NCBI GenBank assembly: GCA_003215545.1
Contig: QCKF01000010.1
Location: 1-43,869, forward strand
Length of the DNA: 43,869 bases
DNA from: Prochlorococcus sp. AG-409-L14
GTDB taxonomy: Bacteria > Cyanobacteriota > Cyanobacteriia > PCC-6307 > Cyanobiaceae
Direction of reading: 5' to 3'
This document shows, in pieces, positions 19,449 through 27,255 of the stretch. The position numbers were made by a program, and so were the translations under genes. The stretch's first letter is position 1. Every line of letters starts with the position of its first letter. The notes beneath the pieces are model-generated. The model ran no database searches. It was not told the DNA's origin and was given only the letters and a program-made list of their open reading frames with translations.

Positions 19449-19673
19449 TCAGCCTTTCCTTTTCTGAGGAGCTTTCCAAGCCAAGAAAACCTTCTCAACT
19501 TCCTCGAGGTTCCAAAAATATTTAGAGGTCTTTCCATCACCTTTTCGGTGATAGTGATCCCCATATTCGAAATACCCCTCCTTCCTTTTTTGGAGAAGCG
19601 TGAGGGGATTTATTCCCAATGCATATGCACATTGAGAAGTACCGATCCATTGGATCTTTGTTTTTGTTGGCAT
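19449..19673 (-). CDS. Excisionase/AlpA-like DNA-binding protein
   Basis: 74 residues with the order IGTSQCAYALGINPLTLLQ (winged-helix recognition region), a 'YFEYGDHYHRKGDG' wing and 'YFWNLEEVEKVF'. This is the layout of MerR/AlpA-type excisionase proteins. It lies between the primase and a small gene, all leftward. It probably bends DNA at the att arms or controls the recombinase. The overlapping frame at 19340-19564 is a shadow. Confidence 0.65.
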   Translation of the reverse strand: MPTKTKIQWIGTSQCAYALGINPLTLLQKRKEGYFEYGDHYHRKGDGKTSKYFWNLEEVEKVFLAWKAPQKRKG

Positions 19674-19676
19674 GGA

Positions 19677-19889
19677 TTAAGCCAGATCTAAACCTTTAGC
19701 TCTTGCCACTTCTTGAACAGATTTCGGCCAGTTGCCTAACTCCCAGACAATTCCATCTCGCCCCTTAGTAATGAGGTCAAGATCCTTGTCTATTTGGGAT
19801 GCAGACTGCTCAGAGTCATAAGGAACGGCAACTGATGTGCCATTCACTTGTGATCGATTGGCATAGCGATTCTGCTTTTTGCGTGGCAT
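19677..19889 (-). CDS. Small hypothetical protein, 70 aa
   Basis: Starts MPRKKQNRYANRSQ, basic at first, then 'KGRDGIVWELGNWPKSVQEV'. The stop is three bases before the excisionase-like gene, so they share an operon. The family is unknown. The basic start suggests nucleic acid contact, an inference. Confidence 0.55.
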   Translation of the reverse strand: MPRKKQNRYANRSQVNGTSVAVPYDSEQSASQIDKDLDLITKGRDGIVWELGNWPKSVQEVARAKGLDLA

Positions 19890-20095
19890 GAAACCAAAAG
19901 CATTTACAGAATCCGCTCATCAATCCACCAACGCCAAATCCACTTTTCTACTGGCTTCTTTGGGGGGCAGTCCGACATTCCCGAAGGAAGTTGATTCAGC
20001 AAGCAGATGCTTGGGCACTCAACTGGATTAACTAAAACTATAGAGAACTTTTTAGTTTTTACAAGTGGTGGTAACACCATTCATGGTTTAGTTAT
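19890..20095. promoter_or_regulatory. Spacer upstream of the replication operon with an inverted repeat
   Basis: This 206-base spacer probably holds the promoter of the leftward replication genes. AAAACTA and TAGTTTT (20034-20059) form an inverted repeat just past the HNH gene, which could terminate that gene's transcript. Confidence 0.4.
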
Positions 20096-20920
20096 TCAAT
20101 AAATCAGATACAGCTCGCCTTCATAGCCAAGATCCCTCATCATTTCCTCCCAAGCAGCTTCATCTTCTGGCGTGTATTGATCTTGTTTAGTCAAATTTTC
20201 TATAGCCAACATTGGTTGCAAGTTCCGCCAGTTATAACAAACAAACCTTTGACGATTTCTCATTGATAACTTGAAGGTTGCACAAGGTCTTATGTGATCT
20301 ATGTGCCAACCCCAGTGAGTGAAATTATCCCAAGACATATTTTCGTCAAACTGATTCTCTATATGAGTAACTAAAAAGTCAGGGTCACAACCTACAAGCT
20401 CCATCGTTGTCTCTGATTGCTTACCCCCCTGAAGAGTTCTACGAATTGATTGACTTAAGCGATCCCGCAATCTAATTCGAGGTTCGTTTTCCCTCCTTTC
20501 TTGTTGGTAGATATTTTTATGTGCTCGATTTCTTTTGGCAGACTTTCTATTACTTTCTCGATGCTTTTCTATATTCTTCTCTCTCCAAGCCTTCTTCGTC
20601 TGATATGCCTCTTCTATAAGCTTTGGTGATCTTTTTAAATAAAACATTTGTCTTTTCGCAGTGCACTTTATACATGTACTGCTTAGACCATCTGAGAGTA
20701 CTAAGGCTATATAAAACTCACTTACTGGAAGTACTTTCTTACATTCATTACACCTTTTCTCTGTCTTTGTAATTGCTTCTTCAGGTGTTCGTTGTTTGAG
20801 CAAGTCCCTCCTTTCTTTTGCTGCTTTTTTTACACATGCTTTACAGCGTGCCTGTCTGGCATAGAAGTCATCTATTGGGAGTTCTTTTAAGCAGGTCAAG
20901 CATGTTTTAGTTTCTGCCAT
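20096..20920 (-). CDS. HNH endonuclease with two N-terminal zinc-binding CxxC pairs
   Basis: 274 residues. Cysteines 7/10/26/29 and 57/60/83/86 form two similar zinc knuckles, each followed by 'LP...FY' (KELPIDDFYA and KVLPVSEFYI). A basic helical region follows, then the HNH core: HIDHIRP (206-212), NWRNLQP (230-236) and Asn242. Phage and mobile-element relatives nick or cut DNA. The double zinc module suggests sequence recognition. It lies between the recombinase and replication genes, so it may act in element transfer, replication or exclusion. Confidence 0.82.
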   Translation of the reverse strand: MAETKTCLTCLKELPIDDFYARQARCKACVKKAAKERRDLLKQRTPEEAITKTEKRCNECKKVLPVSEFYIALVLSDGLSSTCIKCTAKRQMFYLKRSPKLIEEAYQTKKAWREKNIEKHRESNRKSAKRNRAHKNIYQQERRENEPRIRLRDRLSQSIRRTLQGGKQSETTMELVGCDPDFLVTHIENQFDENMSWDNFTHWGWHIDHIRPCATFKLSMRNRQRFVCYNWRNLQPMLAIENLTKQDQYTPEDEAAWEEMMRDLGYEGELYLIY

Positions 20921-20947
20921 TACTTACTTTCCCTGTAGTGATGCTAA

Positions 20948-21166
20948 TTAATCAATTTCCCAGTTAATGACATCCTCTTTATTGAAGCCCCAATGGTCAC
21001 AAATTTCTTTTACAGGATCGGAATATGTTCCATCAACGTAGTCAGTAGGCACATCATCAATAGCCACTTCCAACTTATCTTCTTTCAATACATAAAAAAG
21101 ATCTTTTTCCTTCACATAATCCAGCGCTGATGGCTTCATCTCAAGGAGAACAGTAGGTTTAGTCAT
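20948..21166 (-). CDS. Small acidic protein of the 'DxP...CxHxG' family
   Basis: 72 residues ending LEVAIDDVPTDYVDG, then KEICDHWGFNKEDVINWEID. This is the cleanest match to the pattern shared with three other element proteins. Its ATG overlaps the stop of recombinase 2 by 4 bases, so it is made with the recombinase and could modulate it; the overlap is seen, the role is inferred. Confidence 0.7.
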   Translation of the reverse strand: MTKPTVLLEMKPSALDYVKEKDLFYVLKEDKLEVAIDDVPTDYVDGTYSDPVKEICDHWGFNKEDVINWEID

Positions 21167-22434
21167 TTGGTTAAATCCCTAAATTTGATGGCTCTTTCCA
21201 TTGAGCTTTCAAGCATCGACTCGCTGCTCCATTGAGCATAGGCAGCGTTATGAACTTGGACGGTGTGGCCCATAAATGCAGCCATTTCCGTATCGCTCAA
21301 CTTATAGATCTGATGACCTCGCTTGCTGTACGAATGCCTAAAGCTGTAGGGCACCACACCTTGTTCCGCCTTCAGCTTTTTCCAGACCTCGTTAAATCGC
21401 AGATAGTTTTTAAAAGCATCACCAGCCCCTGCTTTCATTCGAGGGAGGGGGTCCTTCTGTTTGATCCTTTGAATTAGGTTCCATTTCTCCTCCCACTCAG
21501 GATGAAGTGCCCAAAGCCTTCTTGGCTTGGAGATTCCTCCACCTGCTTTCTTGCAGTAAGTGCAGAACAAATATTCCTTGCCGTTCTTTCTGATCTCTAA
21601 ATAGTCGTAACTAACTTCGATAGGCCTCAACCCATAAACGATTGCCAGCTTGATCGCTAAATCCCACTCCATCGCGCGATCTCTTAGTCGGTGTTTCTTC
21701 TCGGCTTTGTCTAAATCGATCGGTAGTGAGTTGATTAGTTCGAGTAAGTCCTGATCTTCTATAGCCACAGTCGGATTAGAAGTCTCTTGTTGCTTCTTGG
21801 CCGACTTACGTCCCACATATTCTCCGAGAGCATTTTTGGGAGGTGGTGTCCAGTTATCAGCAGGCAAGAAATGACCTGAGGCTCTAGAAGTTGCCCATCT
21901 CAAAAAAGCTGCTGTGTGTTGAATTCTGATCTGCCTACTTCGAGAACCAGGCTCATACTTCTTGCCAATCTCTATAAGCAGGTCATTGGCATTGGCTGCT
22001 GCAACCTCCTTCAACCTGCGAAACGTTTTCCCATATTCGATTTGCCATGTTTTTGGAGAGACATCACCACTGACTTTGACTTTGTAGTTTTCATAGCTCT
22101 CCCACGCAGTAATTAAAAGTTTTGGGTTAGGTCTTCTTGCGGCCCTAGGGGTTTTAGATCGTGTTTGCTTGACCCTTTCAACTGCCTCTTCTACTGAAAC
22201 CTTTTGGTGTATGACTAACTCGTGGATTTCTTCTACTGATTCTCGAATGCCTGCTGCAGATGCTTTGCACCATGGCAAACCAAGATTGCGATAGATCCTT
22301 GTTCCATCGTCTAAGCGAATTCGCAGATTCGTGGTTCCTCCTTTGTCTTTGACCTGCCAACTAGTACCCAAAGCATCGCGAATAAAGGTCCTCAGGCTGG
22401 ATACCCACGGTTCAGTTTCTGATCTTGCTTTCAT
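21163..22434 (-). CDS. Tyrosine recombinase (integrase) 2
   Basis: 423 residues, homologous to recombinase 1 over its length. Catalytic features: Arg270 in YGLRPIEV, Lys-bearing hairpin (KKAGGGISKPRR), YSFRH (363-367, Arg366), Gly389-His390 and nucleophile Tyr399 in NAAYAQW. As in recombinase 1, Tyr replaces the first His of the HxxR box. The gene starts 166 bases from the right att copy and reads away from it. It is the likely integrase of the 7.8-22.65 kb element, with the tRNA-Pro 3' half as its target. Confidence 0.92.
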   Translation of the reverse strand: MKARSETEPWVSSLRTFIRDALGTSWQVKDKGGTTNLRIRLDDGTRIYRNLGLPWCKASAAGIRESVEEIHELVIHQKVSVEEAVERVKQTRSKTPRAARRPNPKLLITAWESYENYKVKVSGDVSPKTWQIEYGKTFRRLKEVAAANANDLLIEIGKKYEPGSRSRQIRIQHTAAFLRWATSRASGHFLPADNWTPPPKNALGEYVGRKSAKKQQETSNPTVAIEDQDLLELINSLPIDLDKAEKKHRLRDRAMEWDLAIKLAIVYGLRPIEVSYDYLEIRKNGKEYLFCTYCKKAGGGISKPRRLWALHPEWEEKWNLIQRIKQKDPLPRMKAGAGDAFKNYLRFNEVWKKLKAEQGVVPYSFRHSYSKRGHQIYKLSDTEMAAFMGHTVQVHNAAYAQWSSESMLESSMERAIKFRDLTK

Positions 22435-22454
22435 CGAGGAGAGGATTGAATCGT

Positions 22455-22477
22455 GGGCCCTCCTGGGGCCCTCCTGA
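22455..22477 (+). repeat. GGGCCCTCCTG pair, possible recombinase arm sites (right end)
   Basis: GGGCCCTCCTG at 22455 and GGGCCCTCCTGA at 22466 are direct repeats 11 bases apart, just upstream of recombinase 2. They match the pair at 7840-7862 inside the other end of the element. Confidence 0.55.
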
Positions 22478-22505
22478 CTAAATAGATTTAAATAGATCTA
22501 TTTAG
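22478..22505. promoter_or_regulatory. Inverted repeat upstream of recombinase 2
   Basis: CTAAATAGAT and ATCTATTTAG form a perfect 10-base inverted repeat with an 8-base spacer, 44 bases before the recombinase start. It could be an operator or an arm site. Confidence 0.5.
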
Positions 22506-22599
22506 TTTACACAAGATTGAGTCTCAAATGACTATTCTGTACTAGATTTTGACTAGTGGCTGACTGGAATTTACTGCTTGTCTCATTTTTACAACCCAA

Positions 22600-22653
22600 T
22601 GCTTTGGGAGCACTAGGTCGCAGGTTCGAATCCTGTCGCCCCGACTGGCTTTT
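22600..22653 (+). repeat. att site: right end of the 7.8-22.65 kb element
   Basis: 54 bases identical to 7765-7818 inside tRNA-Pro. The upstream bases differ from the tRNA 5' half, so it is a displaced 3' fragment. The element between the two copies is about 14.8 kb. Confidence 0.9.
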
Positions 22654-22660
22654 GACGGAT

Positions 22661-22767
22661 CTCAATTGAGAAAGGGGCGCTGTAGGGGGCGCTAGCTTAT
22701 TGCAATAGCTTGTCCCTACAGCGTTTTGGTGCGTCGTAAGCGCCCCCCTTGTGGAACCTTGAAAACT
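22661..22767. repeat. att-linked inverted-repeat module, GGGGCGC type
   Basis: GGGGCGC (22674-22680) pairs with GCGCCCC (22740-22746), and CGCTGTAGGG (22678) with CCCTACAGCG (22714) offers an alternative pairing. A palindrome TATTGCAATA sits at 22698-22707, and the palindrome CTCAATTGAG at 22661. The module ends GGAACCTTGAAAACT. Related copies lie near 26886, 31462 and 41369. Confidence 0.75.
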
Positions 22768-22779
22768 GAATAGTTACTC

Positions 22780-23028
22780 CTAGATACGTGATTGCCAGCC
22801 AGTCTTCCAAATCTGGAGCTTGCACTTGGAGCATTCCCAATCAGCGTTAAGGGGAGACATCTCACATCCTCCAAGGACTGTTTTCCCTTCTTTTATTTCT
22901 GCCTTTAGTTCAGACGAAAACATTGGGTTCCCATAGAAGATTGTGCCGACAGGGGAGAAACCACAATTGGGACATTTCCTGGGGCGACGTTTCTTCTCAA
23001 GTCGCTCGGGTTCATTCACCACTATCAA
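22780..23028 (-). CDS. Zinc-ribbon protein, 82 aa
   Basis: Cysteines in CPNCG (about 19-23) and CSKC (about 65-68) fit a zinc ribbon. Between them lies an insert with 'NPMFSSELKAEIKEGK'. Its start overlaps the PD-(D/E)XK nuclease gene by 17 bases, so the two are co-expressed. A similar ribbon layout is seen in many small cytoplasmic proteins; no specific function is evident. Confidence 0.65.
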   Translation of the reverse strand: MIVVNEPERLEKKRRPRKCPNCGFSPVGTIFYGNPMFSSELKAEIKEGKTVLGGCEMSPLNADWECSKCKLQIWKTGWQSRI

Positions 23029-23566
23029 CGTCGTTCCACGCCAACACTTTTTTCATCCCACGATCAATAGTGAAGGCTGGGACTAGATAAGTGAAGATAT
23101 TCATGTCTTTACTTAGCTCAAGGCATATATCTTCGAGATCTTTCTCTTCATCATTACAAGCCTTGGCATAAACCTCTTTGTTCTGCTCGTCTATAACCAG
23201 CAGATTGATAACGAATCGATATCTCACTCTGTAGATAATCGATTGGCCAATGGCTTGCTTAAGACCATCAAGTCTGTTGCTGAGGAACTTGATCTCTATA
23301 GCAATTCCATCCTCATTAATCGTTAGGTCTGGCCTATGCCTTTTACCAAACATGGTGACACTGCGTACTGAAGTGTCTTTATCCAATTGACTATGAATTT
23401 TTCCTTTGATTTCTTTCTTACGAGCATCCAAAGTGGACATAAATAGGTTTTCAAACTCCCGCTCGTTTTTGAGAGTACGAGCAAAATTTGTGTCTTTAAT
23501 GATTTCGTCGATGGCTTTTACGTCATCCCAAACGTTGCTTCTTCGCGGCCCTACTTGAAATCCCAT
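23012..23566 (-). CDS. Predicted PD-(D/E)XK nuclease, 184 aa
   Basis: The segment RHRPDLTINEDGIAIEIKF gives the catalytic series Asp80, Glu91, Lys93, with a Gln-containing helix after it (LKQAIGQSIIYR) and an N-terminal helix with Glu38/Glu36. This is the restriction-endonuclease-like fold. There is no separate specificity or methylase domain. It lies in the same block as the Mrr operon, so a defence function is plausible. Its partner is the zinc-ribbon protein. Confidence 0.7.
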   Translation of the reverse strand: MGFQVGPRRSNVWDDVKAIDEIIKDTNFARTLKNEREFENLFMSTLDARKKEIKGKIHSQLDKDTSVRSVTMFGKRHRPDLTINEDGIAIEIKFLSNRLDGLKQAIGQSIIYRVRYRFVINLLVIDEQNKEVYAKACNDEEKDLEDICLELSKDMNIFTYLVPAFTIDRGMKKVLAWNDVDSGE

Positions 23567-23614
23567 CTACATGCCTAAGGTCTAAGTCTTTTTTAGCTGG
23601 AAAAATCAATCCCT

Positions 23615-23719
23615 TCAGAAGAGGGTGAATAATTCGCCTTCGAAACCACATTCCCGCATGTGGACGATCCACCGCACTTCATCCTCTTGGACTGTTGGTC
23701 TTCTCCCGTTAGTCACCAT
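23615..23719 (-). CDS. Small conserved protein, 34 aa
   Basis: Starts MVTNGRRPTVQEDEVRWI and ends MRECGFEGELFTLF. The last 14 residues recur exactly at 36181-36225 and the flanking DNA is also alike, so this is a repeated small-gene family. Whether the peptide is made is uncertain. Confidence 0.45.
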   Translation of the reverse strand: MVTNGRRPTVQEDEVRWIVHMRECGFEGELFTLF

Positions 23720-23738
23720 GTCTTAGGAGACGATTCAA

Positions 23739-23802
23739 TGATGTTCATTAGATTGGAAAGACTGGTTATGTCGATGGAGTTCCAAGCACTGCGCTGTCGG
23801 CC
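23739..23802. repeat. 64 bp repeat shared with 4858-4921, upstream of the Mrr gene
   Basis: Nearly identical to the segment in front of the DUF481 gene. The minus-strand small gene it belongs to has lost its ATG here (ATA instead) and stops early, leaving only the leader and about 15 codons. The Mrr gene starts just after it. Confidence 0.7.
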
Positions 23803-23838
23803 CACTTGTTTTACTTGTCCCTTCTTTTTTGTCTAAAA

Positions 23839-24765
23839 GTGATCGATATTCCAAAGTTTCATGAGTTCATGACTCCTTTATTAGAAGTTTTAAGGGAGAA
23901 AGGGGAGATGCATGGACATGATGCTATTTCTGCTGTTGTGAATAAGGTTGGGCTAAAAGAAGATCAACTAGCAATTACCCAAGAAAGTAATGGTCGCTCT
24001 GTTGCAAAAGAAAGAATTAAATGGGCAGCTTCCTATTTGAAAAAAGCTTCAGCAATTGTTCAGCCTCAAAGAGGGGTTTTTGATTTAGGACCAAATGCCA
24101 ATAAGTTGCTCAATCTTGATCGAAAAATAACCATTGCCGACTTAAAAGAGATAGAAGAATGGAAGGTATATGAAGCAGAAAGAGCCTTACAAGCATCAGA
24201 CAGTCAAATAAAAGACGACATTAATAACCTTGGTGATGACACACCAGAAGATTTGATTGACAAGGGCATCAAGGTGCTTAACTCTCAACTTGTTGATGAG
24301 CTACTTGAACAAGTCAAAGCAATTTCCCCTGAAGCTTTTGAAGGTTTAGTTTTAGAAGTTTTGGCAAAAATGGGTTATGGAGGTGGAGATGCCAGACAAA
24401 TTCAAGGTGTTCCCCGTGGTCCTGATGGTGGTATCGATGGCAAGATCAATGAAGACAAGCTTGGACTTGATCAGATTTATATCCAAGCCAAGCGTTACTC
24501 AGATAATTCTGTAGGCCGACCAAAAATTCAAAGCTTTGTTGGTGCAATGAATGGGGGTGGATGTAAAAAAGGTGTTTTTGTCACAAGCAGCACCTTTACT
24601 TCCGAAGCAAAGACTTATGCAGAGGGATTACGCGATCTTCGCTTGGTTCTCATTGATGGAGTTGCACTTGCAAAACTAATGATTGAGCACTGTGTAGGTG
24701 TTCAAGTTAAAGAGACCATTCAGATTGCAAAGATCGATCAAGACTTCTTTGGCGGAGACGAATGA
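23839..24765 (+). CDS. mrr: Mrr-type restriction endonuclease (type IV-like)
   Basis: Two domains: an N-terminal winged-helix Mrr_N domain (IPKFHEFMTPLLEVLREKGE to VQPQRGVFDLG) and a C-terminal Mrr catalytic domain with GPDGGIDG (Asp211 counted from the 23806 ATG) and IYIQAKRY (Gln227, Lys229), followed by 'KGVFVTSSTFTSEAK' as in the family. Relatives cut methylated foreign DNA. The GTG at 23839 fits the usual Mrr start; the ATG at 23806 adds 11 unlike residues. Two tiny genes follow with 4-base overlaps. No modification methylase is present, consistent with a modification-dependent enzyme. Confidence 0.88.
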   Translation: MIDIPKFHEFMTPLLEVLREKGEMHGHDAISAVVNKVGLKEDQLAITQESNGRSVAKERIKWAASYLKKASAIVQPQRGVFDLGPNANKLLNLDRKITIADLKEIEEWKVYEAERALQASDSQIKDDINNLGDDTPEDLIDKGIKVLNSQLVDELLEQVKAISPEAFEGLVLEVLAKMGYGGGDARQIQGVPRGPDGGIDGKINEDKLGLDQIYIQAKRYSDNSVGRPKIQSFVGAMNGGGCKKGVFVTSSTFTSEAKTYAEGLRDLRLVLIDGVALAKLMIEHCVGVQVKETIQIAKIDQDFFGGDE

Positions 24766-24965
24766 CTGAACTCCATGAAATGTTGGCTTTCTATCAGTCA
24801 AAAGACTTTGAATCACTTAGCTATTGTGAGTTAACGGAGTTTCGAAAGATTGCCCTCAGGTATAGAGATAAGAAATTAGCAATGCAAATATACAAACAAA
24901 AACAAAAGCTGATTAACGAAGGAAAAGTTTCTAGTAAAGAGTTTTTAGCGGCAGCTTACCTATGA
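24762..24965 (+). CDS. Small protein coupled to Mrr, 67 aa
   Basis: Starts MTELHEMLAFYQSKDFESL and is helical and charged. It overlaps both the Mrr gene and the next gene by 4 bases (ATGA), so it is translated with them. The family is unknown. Accessory or inhibitor of the nuclease would fit the position, but there is no direct evidence. Confidence 0.6.
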   Translation: MTELHEMLAFYQSKDFESLSYCELTEFRKIALRYRDKKLAMQIYKQKQKLINEGKVSSKEFLAAAYL

Positions 24966-25147
24966 AAAAAAAGAGAGGAGACCTAAGCCGTTTTACTAAA
25001 CCGACATCTTTTGCAGGTGAAAGTGCTGATCTGGATTTTCCATTTGTCGACAAAAATGATCCTGACTATCCACTGAAGATCGCCTTATTAGTAGGAGCAA
25101 CCGTCACTTTTAATGGAGTGGAGAAAACCTTTGAAGATTTTGATTGA
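24962..25147 (+). CDS. Small protein at the end of the Mrr operon, 61 aa
   Basis: Begins MKKKRGDLSRFTKPTSFAGE and ends ATVTFNGVEKTFEDFD. The start overlaps the previous gene by 4 bases. Basic at one end and acidic at the other, with no membrane span. The function is unknown. Confidence 0.6.
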   Translation: MKKKRGDLSRFTKPTSFAGESADLDFPFVDKNDPDYPLKIALLVGATVTFNGVEKTFEDFD

Positions 25148-25180
25148 GATTAGATGTTCATATTTGCTATGCATTACGTT

Positions 25181-25462
25181 TTATTCCTTGAAATGACCTT
25201 TTTCACACCAATATTTGATACCTGATGTAGCTGTTTCCATCCTTAGATCTGCTCCTATCTGACAATTACCTGAGTTGTATTCAAAATCTTTATAAGCATC
25301 AAAGGTGGCAACATGCACCCTGGCATTTGCACCAAGTAAATCACTTTCGCTATATAAAGTGACAACTGACTCTTTAGAAGGAAAAAGTATTGAAAGATCC
25401 GTAATAGATGATGCCCCCACTCCTAAAGCAATGGCAATGCTAAGAAATTTCATTTTGGACAT
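25181..25462 (-). CDS. Exported small protein, 93 aa
   Basis: A signal peptide is likely from Met4 (MKFLSIAIALGVGASS). The mature part has two cysteines (NCQIGADL and YWCEKGHFKE) that could form a disulfide. A short relative of its first 15 residues occurs at 35802-35924 (MHKMKFPSFAVALGV). The function is unknown. Confidence 0.6.
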   Translation of the reverse strand: MSKMKFLSIAIALGVGASSITDLSILFPSKESVVTLYSESDLLGANARVHVATFDAYKDFEYNSGNCQIGADLRMETATSGIKYWCEKGHFKE

Positions 25463-25568
25463 GACCCATTGCGACTTTAAGTATCCCTATAAGGCAAGTA
25501 GATAGCTAGCCTTCTTTCCGCAAGTGCCGTTACGACGGAAGAGGTAAGCGGCGCATGATTATTTGTCC

Positions 25569-26006
25569 TTAGGTTTGGGCAGTTTCGTTCTCAAGCCATA
25601 TTTCATCTATTTCTGCTTTGAGTTTTTCAAAGTCATGGTTGTTTAATGGGCAATCTTTTTGCACTTTGCTCACGATGAAGGCCCCTATGTCTGCAAAGTA
25701 TTTTTTTTGATATTCATCTATGGATTGATTCCTCTCCTCATTTGTCAGTTCATCCTGCTGCCCTACATCAAAGCCGTATTTCAGGAAGTCAGTGTTTAAA
25801 AGAACTCTCCACCATGCACCCGCTATTGAAGTTCCAAGTGCACTTTCAAAAGACAGACCATCATTTCTCGCTTCGCAAAACTTAGAGGCCACATGCTTAC
25901 TAAGCTTGTACTGCGAGGGAGTTAAATCTGTGTCTTTCGCATTGGTCGCAATAGGGTGAATAAAGATTGTTATTGCAATCAGACAAGCAAGTAGTAAGCG
26001 GCCCAT
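25569..26006 (-). CDS. Exported hypothetical protein, 145 aa
   Basis: A clear signal peptide (MGRLLLACLIAITIFIHPIA, cut near TNA). The mature part is helical with 'KFCEARNDGLSFESALG' and a second Cys in 'QKDCPLNN', so a periplasmic disulfide is likely. It overlaps the upstream membrane-protein gene by one base. Not a family I can name. Confidence 0.65.
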   Translation of the reverse strand: MGRLLLACLIAITIFIHPIATNAKDTDLTPSQYKLSKHVASKFCEARNDGLSFESALGTSIAGAWWRVLLNTDFLKYGFDVGQQDELTNEERNQSIDEYQKKYFADIGAFIVSKVQKDCPLNNHDFEKLKAEIDEIWLENETAQT

Positions 26007-26257
26007 TAGAAATATCTCCTATATGGTCGCCCATCCTTAGTTCTAGCTTCTGTATAACGCCCACCTCTAGGGCCTCGTTTTTTCTGAGGTTTACTATTTA
26101 TATTTTTGTAGAAGTCCGGCATTGTTGATTCATATTCATATGGCTCTTGTTCTACTCCTTGCTTGGAATCGTGCTGAACGGATCGAATAACAAGGACAAT
26201 AAATACCACGGGTATGGCTATAGAACCAGCAATTATCCATTGCATAAACTCAGACAT
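26006..26257 (-). CDS. Single-span membrane protein with basic tail, 83 aa
   Basis: An N-terminal helix (WIIAGSIAIPVVFIVLVIR) is followed by a soluble tail rich in Arg, Gly and Lys (KKRGPRGGRYTEARTKDG). It lies directly between two other envelope-type genes on the same strand. The Arg/Gly tail could bind RNA or acidic lipid; that is an inference. Confidence 0.55.
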   Translation of the reverse strand: MSEFMQWIIAGSIAIPVVFIVLVIRSVQHDSKQGVEQEPYEYESTMPDFYKNINSKPQKKRGPRGGRYTEARTKDGRPYRRYF

Positions 26258-26509
26258 TTATTTGCCTCCAGTAATTCTTGGCCGTGGCCTAATACGTCCC
26301 CACCAGATGTATCTAGACACTAAAAAACTTGATATGAGCCAAATGGGAATAAAGATATTGCTTCTATATTGAAACCATCCACATCCATTAAAGAGACGCC
26401 AGCAAAACTCCCCAGTCACCCATTGCAAAACACCAGTCAAAACAAATAACACTACAACTGCAAGAAAATTGAGCGCAAGACGAGCAAGTTTGTTCTGAGG
26501 TAGTTTCAT
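26258..26509 (-). CDS. Two-span membrane protein, paralogue of 28268-28549
   Basis: Starts MKLPQNKLARLALNFLAVVV and ends RPRPRITGGK. The start (MKLPxxK) and the basic RPRIT end match the protein at 28268-28549, with hydrophobic helices between. First gene of a three-gene leftward set reaching to 25569. Confidence 0.6.
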   Translation of the reverse strand: MKLPQNKLARLALNFLAVVVLFVLTGVLQWVTGEFCWRLFNGCGWFQYRSNIFIPIWLISSFLVSRYIWWGRIRPRPRITGGK

Positions 26510-26610
26510 TCCGCAATTCTGATTACGACTGCAAATATCAGCAACTAGTAGAAATAGTTTCTCTATTGACTGATCCGATTGGTAGGTCTTTCTGGCTCTG
26601 GTTTTAGCGA

Positions 26611-26837
26611 TCTAGTTTTCCCAAAGCACTAGGTCGCAGGGGGGGGGCGCTCTAGGGGGCGCTAGAAGGTTGAAAGCCCTTTAAATACGTTCTAATTCCT
26701 TGCAATATTGAGTCTCAAATCGATTTACCTGACTTCTAAAGACCCTTTAACAGCAATGGTTCTGAGCAAGTCTCATCTTTTGAGGCCTTGTCCTTTGGGA
26801 GCACTAGGTCGCAGGTTCGAATCCTGTCGCCCCGACT
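26611..26837 (+). repeat. att module: decayed copy, spacer and intact 45 bp att core
   Basis: The core at 26793-26837 equals 45 bases of the tRNA-Pro 3' half. About 170 bases upstream, 26625-26640 keeps 16 bases of another att copy, followed by a left hairpin arm only (26641-26664). The order decayed att, arm, CCCTTTAAATACGTT, a GAGTCTCAAAT box, then core is repeated at 31201-31412. Confidence 0.85.
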
Positions 26838-26885
26838 TCTAATTGCAATGGTTTTCGAGGAAGCTCGAAAGTCTCATCTGAGAAA

Positions 26886-26958
26886 GGGGAGCTAGGAGGG
26901 GAGCTAAGAGATTGCAATAGCCCTATTTGCAAGGGGTTGTTCATTGCTCTAGCTCCCC
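26886..26958. repeat. att-linked inverted-repeat module, GGGGAGCTAG type
   Basis: GGGGAGCTAG (26886-26895) pairs perfectly with CTAGCTCCCC (26949-26958). A TTGCAA repeat lies between. Compared with the GGGGCGC modules, both arms have changed together, so pairing seems to be kept by selection. Confidence 0.75.
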
Positions 26959-27033
26959 CCTAGACGATTGCTGCTGGGAAGAATCGAGCCTTCCGGACGA
27001 CCTACAAAGAAAGAAGTCCTAAGAGGGACCCAT

Positions 27034-27255
27034 TCAACACTTAGGAAGGTTTGACTCTTCTTCGCTTCTTTTAACTGAGGGATTCCGATAACAACATCGA
27101 TCAATAATGGGAGCTATACCTTCTTCTAATTCTTGTAGAAGCTCAGCTTTAAATACTTCTCTATTCTCAAGCGTTGGTGGTTCGTACCCTGATTCTTGAA
27201 CATCTAATAAAAGAGCCAAGATGGTTCTATGGAAAAGGGGGTGACGTAAAGACAT
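27034..27255 (-). CDS. Hypothetical protein, 73 aa
   Basis: Starts MSLRHPLFHRTILALLLDV, with a short helix, then 'FKAELLQELEEGIAPIIDRC' and two adjacent cysteines. The start lies directly after the stop of the DUF1330 gene, so it is likely co-transcribed. The family is unknown. Confidence 0.55.
   Translation of the reverse strand: MSLRHPLFHRTILALLLDVQESGYEPPTLENREVFKAELLQELEEGIAPIIDRCCYRNPSVKRSEEESNLPKC

Noticed and set aside
19340-19564. 74-codon minus-strand frame
   Set aside because: Shadow of the excisionase-like gene at 19449-19673, which has the better motif.
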